From NCBI GenBank assembly GCA_965220425.1, contig OZ244830.1:4588001-4652000 (forward strand): a stretch of 64,000 bases of DNA, read 5' to 3'. The notes beneath the pieces were generated by a model. That model did not search any database. It was not told the origin of the DNA and worked only from the letters and a program-made list of their open reading frames with translations. Of the stretch, positions 35,454-44,606 are shown one piece after another (within the stretch, counting starts at the first letter, position 1; each line of letters opens with the position of its first letter). A program made the position numbers and the translations under genes. The stretch comes from Azophilus sp965220425. GTDB lineage: Bacteria; Pseudomonadota; Gammaproteobacteria; Pseudomonadales; Azotimanducaceae.

Positions 35454-38398
35454 GCGACCTCCCCGGCCAGCCAGCCCCGGTAGATCCTTCGCCGGCGCGC
35501 CCTGAGCCGCCGGTGCACCACGTATACGACACCGATGCCCAACAGCGCCAGCCCGTAGTTGAGGTACTCCACGGCCGATTGCTCATCGGCGCTCAAATCC
35601 GGCGGCAGGGTGCGGTTGAAATTCCCTCTCGCCCGGATGCCGAGCAGCGTTCGATCCTCCAGCGACCAGTCCACCGCGTTGACAAGCATCTGCACAGGGT
35701 TGTCATACAGCATTCCGTCGGCGGAACCCACCATGCGCAGCGTCTGGTCGGCGAGAAAGCTGTTCGACGGGAAGACGAACAGCCGCGCCGATTCCGGCGA
35801 GCGCTCGATCACCGAACTGACGACGCCGAGCCTGTCCTGTTCCTCGGCGCTGTCCTCTTCGCTGCCCTCCCCGGCCTCGCCGGCATCGGTTTCCTGTTCC
35901 TCGTCCTCCTCGCCTTCAGGCACTTCGAGCAGCGGCGAGTCCTTGCCCTTGAAGAAGGATTCGAACCGTCCGCTGACGGCAACGCCCACCAGTTGCGCCG
36001 CCTCATCGCCTTCCGGTGCAAATGCGCTCAACCCGAATTCGTCGACTCTCGGCATGACGTCCGTCGAGGTGGACAGCCAGCTTCCCGGGGAGGTGCGCAG
36101 CAACTCCGTCACTTCCCGCCCGGCGTTGCTCTCCTCGTCGACATCGATGGGCGATGCCCAGGCCAGGGTCACCTGGGGCAGTGCCGACGTGATCAGCGAA
36201 TCCTGGCTCAGGCCCGGCGCCCGGATATCCGGAAAGTACGGATAGTCGAGCATGACCAATTCCTGGAAGCTGAAACCGCCCACGCGCCGGGCAACCGGCA
36301 CCGGGAAGGCAGCGTTGACCGGGTCCATGACCAGCGCATCGCCGATGCCGATGCCGTGGTGTTCGAGCCAGCCCTCGAGACCGGTGGTGCGCCGCGTAGC
36401 GGTGAGCGACTGGCCGGTCAGACTGGCTTCGAATGCGCCGGCGGCAATCACCACGGTACCGCCCTTCATGAGGAACTGATCCACGGCGAAAAGCCGCTTT
36501 TCCGAAAGCTCCCGGGGATCGACCACCATCAGCAGATCCGCGGTCTCGGGTACCACGCCCCCGGCAAGATCCGTCGTTTCCACGTTGAAGTCGTTGGCGA
36601 GCGTTCCCCGCAGTTGGCTGAACTGGTTGCCGCCCATGCCCTGGCCGGTCATGTAGGGCGGCGGGGCCGGCGGGGTGACCAGGGCGACGGTGCGCAGCAG
36701 CCCCGTCGCGAATCGCTTCAGCCCTTCCTCGATACCGCGCCGGGTCGCTTCCTCGGAGCGGGCTTCCGGCAAGGGAATCTGGACGAGGGTCTCGCCGCCG
36801 GTCAGTGTCAGGTAGAAATAGAAATGGTTGAGGTCGAACAGGCTCGCCACCTGGGGCTGGAAGCCGTAATCGGCGGCAATCTCTTCGGCCAGCGCGCCGC
36901 CGGCGGCTTCCGGGTCGACGATCTCCACGGTGAGCTTGCCGTCGCTCTCGCCGGCCAGGGAATCCAGCACGTCCGTCAATACACCCCGGTATTCGGCCAG
37001 TTCCACAGGCAGCTTGTCGTCGCTCGACAGGTAACCGACGAAGCGCACCGGGTCCTGGACGTTGGCAAAGACGCTGCTGCCGCCCTGGAAGCCGAACAGC
37101 ACCTTCTTGACCGCCCGGGTGAGATCGTACTCCGGGTTCCTGAGCTGTACGTCAAGGTCCGCCTCACCGCGCACCTTGACTTCGATCAGGTCGCGGAAAC
37201 CCAGCACCTCGTACTCGTCGCCATAGCTCAACAGCACGTCGAAATAGGAGTTGACCAGGCTCGACTGGTAGCGGTCGGCAACCTGGAAAGGCACCGAGCG
37301 GATGCCGTACTTGGTGTTCGCCTCGTCCTCCAGTTCCGGATCGTCCGCCGGATCGACGATCTCCACCCGCACGTTACCGCGGCCGGCCACCTCGTACTCG
37401 GTCAACAGGTCGCGCATGCGCGGCACCAGCGGCGCCAGCAGCGGGTGGGTCTTGTTGCTGAAATAGCCCCGGATCAGCAGGGGTTCCCGCAGCCGGCCGA
37501 GGTAGGCGCGGGTGGCGTCCGAGATCGAATAGATGCGCCCTTCCGTCACGTCCGCGCGCAGGCCCGTGAGCGATGCAAGCCACAGGTTGGCCGCCAGCAG
37601 GTTAACGACCAGGAGGCCCGTGCCCAGCAGCCAGGCCTTGTGGCGGTTGCGATCGCCGTCCCTGGCCCAACGCTGCCTTTCCAGCCCATAGACGTTCAGC
37701 GCCAGAAAAACGGCGCCGAGCGACACATAGTAGTAGAGATCGCGCAGATCGAGCACGCCGCGGGTAATGGCTTCGAAGCGCGAACCCGAACCCGCGGCCC
37801 GGAAAAAATCGGCGACGGTGCCCGGCATCAAATCCGTCAGTACCGGGCTGCCGGCGAGATAGAAAGCGCCGCAGGCGAAACTTGCAACGATCAGGCTGAC
37901 GATCTGGCTGTCGGTACGCGCGCTGACGAAGAGCCCGATCGCCGTATAGGCGCCGCCGAGCAGCAATGCCGCGACATATCCCGCCAACACCGGCCCCCAG
38001 TCCAGATCGGCGATGTTGGCGGCGCTGACCGGCAGCGGCAGGGTGAGCGCCAGGGCAACGCCGATCAGCGCCCAGCACGCCAGGAACTTGCCGAGGACGA
38101 ATTCCCAGGTACCGGCGGGCGCCGTGAACACCAGTTCCATGGTGCCGCTGCGCCGTTCCTCGCTCCACATGCGCATGGTCAGTGCCGACGAGAGGAAGAT
38201 GAGCAGCACCGGCAGCCACTCGAACATGGGGCGCACATCCGCAACGTTGCGGGCGAACCAGGCTTCGACCCAGAAGAAAACGAACAGGGTTACGGCCAGG
38301 AACGCCGCCAGGAACAGGTAGCCGGTGGGCGCCGCGAAGAAGAGTGTCAGTTCCTTGGCCGCGATTCTGCGGATCACGGCCGTTCGATCAGGCTGCAT
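35450..38398 (-). CDS. Fused ABC-2 permease and GldG-like protein
   Basis: 982 residues from ATG 38398. Residues 1-260 are an ABC-2 permease with six membrane segments and the MRMWSEERRSGTMELVFTAP motif (GldF-like). Residues about 270-940 are a GldG-like periplasmic domain (TEGRIYSISDATRAYLGRLREPLLIRGYFS, NPEYDLTRAVKKVLFG, DLLMVVDPRELSEKRLFAVDQFLMKGG), ending in a final membrane helix (about 950). The acidic run GEEDEEQETDAGEAGEGSEED near 850 is unusual. In Bacteroidetes GldF and GldG are separate gliding proteins; in proteobacteria the fused form probably serves an unidentified exporter. Overlaps the ATPase gene by 11 bases. Confidence 0.85.
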   Translation of the reverse strand: MQPDRTAVIRRIAAKELTLFFAAPTGYLFLAAFLAVTLFVFFWVEAWFARNVADVRPMFEWLPVLLIFLSSALTMRMWSEERRSGTMELVFTAPAGTWEFVLGKFLACWALIGVALALTLPLPVSAANIADLDWGPVLAGYVAALLLGGAYTAIGLFVSARTDSQIVSLIVASFACGAFYLAGSPVLTDLMPGTVADFFRAAGSGSRFEAITRGVLDLRDLYYYVSLGAVFLALNVYGLERQRWARDGDRNRHKAWLLGTGLLVVNLLAANLWLASLTGLRADVTEGRIYSISDATRAYLGRLREPLLIRGYFSNKTHPLLAPLVPRMRDLLTEYEVAGRGNVRVEIVDPADDPELEDEANTKYGIRSVPFQVADRYQSSLVNSYFDVLLSYGDEYEVLGFRDLIEVKVRGEADLDVQLRNPEYDLTRAVKKVLFGFQGGSSVFANVQDPVRFVGYLSSDDKLPVELAEYRGVLTDVLDSLAGESDGKLTVEIVDPEAAGGALAEEIAADYGFQPQVASLFDLNHFYFYLTLTGGETLVQIPLPEARSEEATRRGIEEGLKRFATGLLRTVALVTPPAPPPYMTGQGMGGNQFSQLRGTLANDFNVETTDLAGGVVPETADLLMVVDPRELSEKRLFAVDQFLMKGGTVVIAAGAFEASLTGQSLTATRRTTGLEGWLEHHGIGIGDALVMDPVNAAFPVPVARRVGGFSFQELVMLDYPYFPDIRAPGLSQDSLITSALPQVTLAWASPIDVDEESNAGREVTELLRTSPGSWLSTSTDVMPRVDEFGLSAFAPEGDEAAQLVGVAVSGRFESFFKGKDSPLLEVPEGEEDEEQETDAGEAGEGSEEDSAEEQDRLGVVSSVIERSPESARLFVFPSNSFLADQTLRMVGSADGMLYDNPVQMLVNAVDWSLEDRTLLGIRARGNFNRTLPPDLSADEQSAVEYLNYGLALLGIGVVYVVHRRLRARRRRIYRGWLAGEVA

Positions 38399-39293
38399 GG
38401 GTCGATTCGCCTCCTTCGCTCACTTCCCGGAATACCGTCTCCAGGTCCCGTTGTTGCGGGGACAGTTCATAGATGGGAACGTTGCGCTCGACCAGTTCCC
38501 TGGCAATGCGGTCCGCGGCCTCGGCGAGGTTGCCGGCCACATTCACCAGCCAACGGCCGTCTCCGAGACTTGCCGGGGTGCCGTGGCGCAGTTCGCCGAG
38601 TTCCGCACCCGGGTCCGTGCGCAGGTTGAGCCGGCTGGTGGATTGCAGGTCATCGAGCCGCTCATCGAGCGCGAGGCGCCCGTCGCGCAACATCAGCACC
38701 CGGTCGCAGATCGCGCCGACCTCCTGCATGATGTGGGTGGAGAGAATCACCGTCGCGGAGGCGGCTAGATCGCGCACCAACTGGCGCATATGCTGCGTCT
38801 GGCCCGGGTCCAGACCGTTGGTGGGCTCATCGAGAATCAGGAACAGCGGCTCATGGAGAATCGCCTGGGCCACGCCCACCCGTTGCTTGTAGCCCCGGGA
38901 AAGGGTGCCGATGGCGTCCATGGACTTTTCTCCCAGGCCGGTTGCCTCGATCACGCGCGCCACCGCGCCCCGGGCGTCCTCCAACTGCCGCAGTTCCGCG
39001 ACGTAGGCGAGGTAGTCCACGACCGCGAGTTCGGGATAGAGCGGCACGTTCTCGGGCAGGTAACCCAGTTGCCGCTGCACGGCCCCGGGCGCGCTCTCCA
39101 GCGCCGTGCCGTCCACCCGGACAACGCCCGAACTGGGTTCCAAGGCGCCGGTCAGCATCCTCATGATAGTGGTCTTGCCGGCCCCGTTGTGGCCGAGCAA
39201 CCCGACGATTTCGCCGGGTTCGATCCGAAACGACACGTCATCGACGGCGGTGAAATCGCCGTAGCGACGCGTCAGCCCATCCGCTTCGATCAT
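38388..39293 (-). CDS. ABC transporter ATP-binding protein (GldA-like)
   Basis: 301 residues from ATG 39293 with GAGGGCG upstream. Complete ATPase: Walker A GHNGAGKTT, signature LSRGYKQRVGVAQAI, Walker B LFLILDEPTNGLDP, switch STHIMQEV. The C-terminal 80 residues are a DUF4162-like extension. First gene of the three-gene exporter operon ending at 34533; it powers the fused permease. An upstream in-frame extension to 39572 shows no family features and was not used. Confidence 0.9.
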   Translation of the reverse strand: MIEADGLTRRYGDFTAVDDVSFRIEPGEIVGLLGHNGAGKTTIMRMLTGALEPSSGVVRVDGTALESAPGAVQRQLGYLPENVPLYPELAVVDYLAYVAELRQLEDARGAVARVIEATGLGEKSMDAIGTLSRGYKQRVGVAQAILHEPLFLILDEPTNGLDPGQTQHMRQLVRDLAASATVILSTHIMQEVGAICDRVLMLRDGRLALDERLDDLQSTSRLNLRTDPGAELGELRHGTPASLGDGRWLVNVAGNLAEAADRIARELVERNVPIYELSPQQRDLETVFREVSEGGESTHAA

Positions 39294-39438
39294 CGCGCCC
39301 TCAAATTTTCCGTTTGATTCACCGTGGGCGCGACCGTGCCGCGCCCGCCATTCGCAGGAGGCGAAACATAGGGGTTCGCGCGCAAAAATCAAGTCCTGCA
39401 ACACGCCTTCGTTACATACGCCGGATGCGCATGCGAGA

Positions 39439-40392
39439 ATGACCGTCATGTCCTGGCGGGAAAAACTCGATCTCGGGCAGATTGTGCTGCTCGACGGCGG
39501 CACCGGCTCCGAACTGCAGCGCCGGGGCGTCCCCATGAACAAGGCGGCCTGGTCGGGGCTCGCCGTACACACCCACCCCCACGTGGTCCGGGAAGTTCAC
39601 GAAGCCTACATCGACGCGGGCGCCGAGGTGATCATCACAAACACCTTCGGCACCACGCGCTTTCTTCTGGAAGCCGCCGGCCTCGGCGACGAATTCGAGA
39701 AAATCAACCGCGATGCGGTGCGGCTGGCGGTCGAGGCACGGGACGCTTCGGGCAGGAACATCGCCATAGCGGGATCGCTCTCGAACCTGCCGCCGGGCAT
39801 GCAGCCAAGGAACTATCCGCTGGCCGATGCGGAACTCGCGGGGCTCAGGGAGTTGGCGGCCATCCTCGCCGGCAGCGGGGCGGACCTGATCGCCCTGGAA
39901 ATGATGCAGGATACGCGTCATGCCGCCTGGGCCATGGAAGCGGCACTGGCGACCGGCCTGCCCGTGTGGCTGGGGGTGAGCTGCCGGCGGCGCCGGGACG
40001 GTGACGGCCTGGTGAGTTTCGATCTGCCCAACGTGGACTTTGCCAAGCCCCTCGATACATTGATTCCGATGGGCCCTGACGTGGTCAATATCATGCACAG
40101 CGACCCGGACGCCGTGGCGCCGGGCATCGCCATGGTACGGGAGCGCTGGCGCGGCCCCGTGGGCGTTTACCCGGAGCTTGGCGAGTTCAGCCCGCCGGAC
40201 TGGAAGTTCGACCCCGATTCCACTCCCGAAAGACTCGTCGAGCACGCGCGTGACTGGGCTGCCCAGGGCGCGCTCCTGATCGGTGGATGCTGCGGAACCA
40301 CGCCGGAGCACATTCGGGCATTGAGCGAGGCGTTCAATCCCTCTCCGGCAACGGAATCGAGGAGTTCTCCCGCCCGGGCGCCGGCGCGCTGA
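39439..40392 (+). CDS. Homocysteine S-methyltransferase family protein
   Basis: 317 residues from ATG 39439 (ATG 39448 is possible). TIM-barrel features: LLDGGTGSELQRRG, ITNTFGTTRFLLEAAGL, and the zinc-binding GGCCGTTPEHI near residue 285; the third zinc cysteine is probably that of GVSCRRRRDG (about 178). It should move a methyl group from S-methylmethionine, betaine or similar to homocysteine. metY lies 1.3 kb downstream on the other strand, so both may act in methionine metabolism. Not long enough to be MetH. Confidence 0.85.
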   Translation: MTVMSWREKLDLGQIVLLDGGTGSELQRRGVPMNKAAWSGLAVHTHPHVVREVHEAYIDAGAEVIITNTFGTTRFLLEAAGLGDEFEKINRDAVRLAVEARDASGRNIAIAGSLSNLPPGMQPRNYPLADAELAGLRELAAILAGSGADLIALEMMQDTRHAAWAMEAALATGLPVWLGVSCRRRRDGDGLVSFDLPNVDFAKPLDTLIPMGPDVVNIMHSDPDAVAPGIAMVRERWRGPVGVYPELGEFSPPDWKFDPDSTPERLVEHARDWAAQGALLIGGCCGTTPEHIRALSEAFNPSPATESRSSPARAPAR

Positions 40393-40869
40393 CGCGCAGG
40401 GAACGTCAACCGTCGGTTCGGGGAAGTTTCGACCCCGGCCGGCCGGAGCGCCGACGCAGAAGGAACCACTTTCGTTCCAGGGATGAGAGTGGGCTTGCGG
40501 GGCTCTCCTGCCGGCGCCATTAAGGCTCGTGCTCGCACCCAGCGCATAAGGAAGGCAAGTCCGCCTGGCGCGCCGGCAGGCGAGACCGGTGTGCCCACTC
40601 GGGGCCCGAGTGCTCGACCTATTCGTCCTCTCGGCATCATCCGCGAATTAAACCTTTGATATCAATGCCTTGAAAAATTGTTCCATGGAAGTGGGTAATC
40701 CGGCGGTCGCCGGCCCGCGGACGCGCAAGAAACAACGTGTTTTTGGACAGTTTTTCGCCTCCTGCATTATGTTAAATAATAAATTCATAAATTCTTTAAA
40801 AATCAATGAGTAAAAATTTGTTCCATGCGAGAGAGTGGGCGTGTCGTTGCTCATCTGGCCCTCGGGCCT
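40393..40869. other. Intergenic region with hairpin repeat and AT-rich tail
   Basis: The left part holds a GCGCTGACGCGCAGGGAAC box (40386-40404, overlapping the upstream stop) and hairpin repeat copy B. The right part (about 40640-40815) is AT-rich, with two related segments at about 40671 and 40814 (AAAAATTGTTCCATG, AAAAATTTGTTCCATG). The same box plus hairpin plus AT-rich flank occurs near 17.7 kb. No gene supported. Confidence 0.5.
40487..40600 (+). ncRNA. Structured hairpin repeat, copy B
   Basis: Arms at 40487-40517 and 40570-40600 pair at 25 of 31 positions. The arm sequence (GAGTGGGC...TGCCGGCGC) differs from copies A and C yet remains self-complementary. The loop keeps AAGGCTCGTGCTCGCACCCA and AAGGCAAGTCCGCCTGGCG. 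Same orientation as the other two copies. Confidence 0.55.
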
Positions 40870-41658
40870 TCAGGGCACAATCGAGATCAAGGCATCGAGG
40901 ACGGTGTTGGGCTGTTCCGACAACATCGAGTGGCCGCAACCGGGAAGTTGCAAGGTGCGGGCGCGGTCCAGACGTTGCTGTATGCGAAGGCCTGCCCGGG
41001 CAGGCGTCATCCGGTCCTCTTCACCCAGGATCACCAGCGCCGGGCAGGAGATCGATCCGCCGATTTCATCCGCGTCAAACGCGTTACAGGCGCAAAGATC
41101 GGCATGAAACACTCCGGGACCGGCAGTTTCCAGCAACCGCTGCCCCGTCCCCATCATCCAGAGGCCCGGGTTCTCGTTGGCGCCGAGCCTCGCGCCCGGG
41201 CTGTGGCTCCAGGTGTTCGCCATGTCGACCGCCGCATGGTCGTTGTCTTCGGCAGCGTTCAGCAACGCGCCCGTCACCGGCATGGGCGCGGAAATCCCGA
41301 GCAGGGTCAGGGCCCGGCACCGCTCGGGATGTTGCGCGGCCAGCGTGAACGCGACAAGCGCTCCCATGCTGTGTCCTGCCACTGCCGCCGTCTCCAGGCC
41401 CGCCGCATCCATGGCCCGGACCACCCAGTGAGCCAGCTCCGGAATGGCATCCATGGCCGGCCCCTCGCTGCGCCCGTGGCCGGGGAGATCCGGTACCAGC
41501 ACGTTCAACCCCGTACGGGCGAAGTGCCGCGCCGGCATTACCCAGACGCTGTGGTCCATGCCGGCGCCGTGAATGAACACCGCGGCCGGGCGGTCCGCCC
41601 CGTGGTGGCCGGTACCCGTGGACGCGAACGCCGCTCTGCCGTCTACCTGGAATCTCAC
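40870..41658 (-). CDS. Alpha/beta hydrolase
   Basis: 262 residues from GTG 41658, overlapping the metY stop by GTGA, so co-translated with metY. Hydrolase fold: HGAGMDHSVW (oxyanion loop), GHGRSEGP, nucleophile elbow GHSMG with Ser97, acid in GEEDRMTP (about D214), and His243 in GCGHSM. The substrate cannot be read; coupling with metY hints at a sulfur or acyl-homoserine link, but it is not MetX, which is longer and has other motifs. Confidence 0.83.
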   Translation of the reverse strand: MRFQVDGRAAFASTGTGHHGADRPAAVFIHGAGMDHSVWVMPARHFARTGLNVLVPDLPGHGRSEGPAMDAIPELAHWVVRAMDAAGLETAAVAGHSMGALVAFTLAAQHPERCRALTLLGISAPMPVTGALLNAAEDNDHAAVDMANTWSHSPGARLGANENPGLWMMGTGQRLLETAGPGVFHADLCACNAFDADEIGGSISCPALVILGEEDRMTPARAGLRIQQRLDRARTLQLPGCGHSMLSEQPNTVLDALISIVP

Positions 41659-42965
41659 GATCGGAGCGCCTTTTCCACCCGGCGCAATGCGCGCCGGAGG
41701 TCATCGATCAGGTCGTCCGGGTCTTCCAGGCCGATGGAAAGCCGGATCAGGCCCTCGCCGATGCCGGCCGCCGCGAGCGCGTCCGCATCCATGCGGTGGT
41801 GGGTCGTGCTGGCCGGATGGATGACCAGCGACTTCGCATCCCCCACGTTGGCGAGATGCGAAAAGATGCGCAATGCCTCGATGAGAGACCGGCCCGCCGG
41901 CCGGCCGCCCTGGACGGTGAAGCCGAAAACCGCACCGGCGCCGCGCGGCAGCAGTTGCCTGGCCAGGGCGTGATCCGGATGCTCCGGGAGGCCCGGATAG
42001 CTCACCGATTCCACCAGCGGGTGCCGAGCCAGAAACTCCGCCACCCGTTCGGTATTGGCAACGTGGCGGGCCATCCTGATCGGCAGGGTTTCCAGGCCCT
42101 GAAGCACCTGGAACGCGGTCATCGGCGCCATGCAGGCTCCGAAATCCCGGATGCCCTCTTTTCGGGCCCGGGTAATGAACGCCTGCGGGCCAAACTCCTC
42201 GCCGAATACGAGGTTGTGGAATCCCGGGTAGGTCTCGTTGATGGTGGGAAAGTCGCCTGACGCCCAGTCGAAGGCGCCGCCGTCGACCAGCAGACCGCCG
42301 ATGATCACGCCGTGGCCGCTCAGGAACTTGGTGGCCGAGTGCAGCACGAGGTGCGCGCCGAGGGCGATGGGCCGGCACAGATAGGGCGTGGCGAACGTGG
42401 CATCGACAAGCAGGGGCACATGGGCATCGCGAGCCACCTCGGCGATCGACGGGACGTTCAACACCTCAAGGCCCGGGTTGCCCAGAATCTCCCCGAACAG
42501 CAGCCTGGTGTTGGGGCGCACCGCGGCCGCGAAGGCATCGACATCGCGCGGGTCGACGAACGTCGTCTCGATACCGAACCGCGGCAGCGTGTATTCGAGC
42601 AGGTTGTGCGTACCGCCGTAGAGTGAGCGGCTGGCGACGATGTGATCGCCCGCCGAACAGACGGTGGCCACCGCAAGGTGCATGGCGGCCTGGCCGCTCG
42701 CGGTCGCGATCGCGCCGACTCCCCCATCGAGCGCGGCGATGCGTTCTTCGAGCACCGCGTTGGTGGGATTCGACAGGCGCGAGTAGACGTGGCCGGCGCG
42801 CTCGATGTTGAACAGCCCGGCAGCGAAGTCGGAGTCGGGAAAGACAAAGGATGCCGACTGGTAGATGGGCGTCGCCCGGGCGCGCGTCGCCGCATCGGGC
42901 GCCTGACCCGCGTGCAGGGCCAGCGTGTCGAAGCCCGTGGGCCTCGGGCTCTTGTGTTTGCTCAT
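41655..42965 (-). CDS. metY: O-acetylhomoserine sulfhydrylase family enzyme
   Basis: 436 residues from ATG 42965. Cys/Met-metabolism PLP family: ATPIYQSASFVFPD, YSRLSNPTNAVLEERIAALDGG, ATASGQAAM, SLYGGTHNLL, GNPGLEVLNVPSIAE, and the PLP-lysine motif HSATKFLSGHG. The length and ETYPGFHNLVFGEEFGPQAFITRAR are typical of MetY rather than MetB or MetC. It makes homocysteine from O-acetylhomoserine and sulfide. Overlaps the next hydrolase gene by four bases. Confidence 0.88.
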   Translation of the reverse strand: MSKHKSPRPTGFDTLALHAGQAPDAATRARATPIYQSASFVFPDSDFAAGLFNIERAGHVYSRLSNPTNAVLEERIAALDGGVGAIATASGQAAMHLAVATVCSAGDHIVASRSLYGGTHNLLEYTLPRFGIETTFVDPRDVDAFAAAVRPNTRLLFGEILGNPGLEVLNVPSIAEVARDAHVPLLVDATFATPYLCRPIALGAHLVLHSATKFLSGHGVIIGGLLVDGGAFDWASGDFPTINETYPGFHNLVFGEEFGPQAFITRARKEGIRDFGACMAPMTAFQVLQGLETLPIRMARHVANTERVAEFLARHPLVESVSYPGLPEHPDHALARQLLPRGAGAVFGFTVQGGRPAGRSLIEALRIFSHLANVGDAKSLVIHPASTTHHRMDADALAAAGIGEGLIRLSIGLEDPDDLIDDLRRALRRVEKALRS

Positions 42966-43303
42966 GGGTTACCGCTCACCGCTCCGCCTGGCGCTGCAAC
43001 TGTACCCGGAACGGACGCCGTTGCGCGACAGGCCTGCACAAGTGTCCGCCGTGAACGGTCGCCGTGAACTGACCCGGAGAATGAATGGGGTCAGGGTAAA
43101 ATTGCCGGGGCAATTTTACCCTGACCCCATTCATTCCTCTGACCCCATTTATTCGGGGCGGGCCGGGTCGGCATGAGCCGACCCGGCAGTGACGACTTTA
43201 CTCGCTTCCTTCCAACTCTACTCGAGCTTCCCGCGCAACGGCATGTCCTGTCGGGTTCCGCGGATCCTGTGCCGCATGCGCAGGTCGCTTGAGTGGATTG
43301 CCG
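42966..43303. other. Intergenic region with palindromic repeats
   Basis: About 340 bases with no gene. Contains the 28-base-arm palindrome at 43079-43136, a further GACCCCATT copy at 43141, and a hairpin with 10-base arms (CCGGGTCGGC/GCCGACCCGG) at 43163-43186 that could end the proline-rich peptide transcript, though no T-run follows. Confidence 0.5.
43079..43136. repeat. Perfect 28-bp-arm palindrome (REP/MITE-like)
   Basis: Left arm 43079-43106 and right arm 43109-43136 are exact reverse complements with a 2-base spacer. The arm holds AATGGGGTCAGGGTAAAATT. GGGGTCAG/CTGACCCC repeats of this kind are common beside IS200-like REP transposases in gammaproteobacteria (recalled, not searched). 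No transposase is adjacent. Confidence 0.7.
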
Positions 43304-43510
43304 CTAGATCGTGGGAATCCTCGACGGCGGATACGGCCAGCGCGGAAACGGCGCCGGCAGGGGCGAGGGGCGGGGAGGAAAGGGGATGGGAAACGGCGGC
43401 GGAAACGTCGGCCGGTCCGGTCTCGGCAGGCCCGGCCTGCCACGGTCAAATCCTCCGCTCACCTGATCGAGTTCCGTCGCGTTCAGTCTATGCATCGCTG
43501 CGTCCGTCAT
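43304..43510 (-). CDS. Proline-rich peptide precursor with double-glycine leader
   Basis: 68 residues from ATG 43510, with AAGAGGA eight bases upstream. The leader is 20 residues, ending in LNATELDQVSGG, a textbook double-glycine motif (conserved L, E-L and V-S-G-G) cleaved by C39-peptidase ABC exporters. The 48-residue remainder is 20 Pro, 7 Arg and 2 Asp, with PFPIPFPPRPSPLPAPFPR at its centre and an aromatic WPY. It resembles cationic proline-rich antimicrobial peptides in composition. No C39 transporter, immunity or modification gene is next to it, so processing would occur in trans. A low-complexity shadow is the alternative, but leader plus ribosome site argue for a gene. Confidence 0.6.
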   Translation of the reverse strand: MTDAAMHRLNATELDQVSGGFDRGRPGLPRPDRPTFPPPFPIPFPPRPSPLPAPFPRWPYPPSRIPTI

Positions 43511-43629
43511 TGGTCTGTCCTCTTGGTTCGTAAATCGGGATCCCAACGTTACCAAGCCCGGCGCGGCGGCTCTGTAAGCCAAAAGCGATTGACGTTACCC
43601 TACTTCAGCCTCAATTGGGTTTGCGTAAG

Positions 43630-44565
43630 ATGATCGACTTCCCCCAACCGGAACGCATTGCCACAAACGGCGTCGAACTCGAGGTTTTCAGCGCGGGGGC
43701 CGGGCGCCCTGTGGTGTTGTGCCACGGCTGGCCGGAACTGGCCTATTCCTGGCGCTACCAGGTCCCGGCGTTCGCGGCTGCCGGCTATCGCGTTCTCGCC
43801 CCGAATCAGCGCGGCTATGGGCGCTCGTCGCGTCCACGGGACGTGGCAGCTTATGACATCGTCCACCTGACCGGCGACCTGACCGGCCTGCTCGACCACT
43901 ACGGATACGAGAACGCCCTGTTCGTGGGCCACGACTGGGGTGCGATCGTGGTCTGGGCGCTGGCGTTACTGCATCCGGCCAGAACCCCCGGCGTCATCAA
44001 TTTGAGCGTGCCGTTCCTTGAGCGCGGTACCCGCGAGTGGATCGGCCTGTGGGAGGAAAGAGGCGGAGGGGACTTTTACATCGTGCATTTCAATCGGCAG
44101 CCGGGCGTAGCCGACGCGGTCTTCGACGCCGACGTGCAACGGTTTCTGAACAATCTCTACCGGGCCGGACAGTGGAACGAATCCGTCCCGGACCTGGGCC
44201 CGGGCATGATGCTGATCAACCTGGCGCAGACGGACAATCCCCCCGGGGCGCCGATCATGAGCGATGAGGAACTGCAGGTGTTCGTGAAGGCGTTCGAACA
44301 TTCAGGCTTCACCGGCGGCATCAACTGGTACCGCAACTTCACGCGCAACTGGGAAATACTGGGCGGCTACGAACAACGGGTGGAACAGCCGGCGCTTGCC
44401 ATTTTCGGCAAGTACGACATGGTACGGCGCTCCGGCAACCTGGCCGATTTCGTACCGAACGTACAAATTGCCGAACTCGACTGCGGCCACTGGATTCAGC
44501 AGGAGCGCCCGGAAGAAACCACCCGGTTGATGCTCGACTGGATGGCCCGGAACTACCCGGCCTGA
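43630..44565 (+). CDS. Epoxide-hydrolase-like alpha/beta hydrolase
   Basis: 311 residues from ATG 43630; upstream TTG starts are weaker. Soluble epoxide hydrolase pattern: oxyanion HGWPE (32-36), RGYGRSSRP, nucleophile Asp102 in VGHDWGAIVVW, a helical lid (about 130-240) with YRNF near 230, acid in GKYDMV, and His287 in CGHWIQQERPEET. It likely opens epoxides or dehalogenates a small molecule. Divergent from the proline-rich peptide gene; a MITE begins 42 bases after its stop. Confidence 0.87.
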   Translation: MIDFPQPERIATNGVELEVFSAGAGRPVVLCHGWPELAYSWRYQVPAFAAAGYRVLAPNQRGYGRSSRPRDVAAYDIVHLTGDLTGLLDHYGYENALFVGHDWGAIVVWALALLHPARTPGVINLSVPFLERGTREWIGLWEERGGGDFYIVHFNRQPGVADAVFDADVQRFLNNLYRAGQWNESVPDLGPGMMLINLAQTDNPPGAPIMSDEELQVFVKAFEHSGFTGGINWYRNFTRNWEILGGYEQRVEQPALAIFGKYDMVRRSGNLADFVPNVQIAELDCGHWIQQERPEETTRLMLDWMARNYPA

Positions 44566-44606
44566 TTGCCACTGTAGCGAATGGCAGGCGGCGCTTAACC
44601 TCCGCC

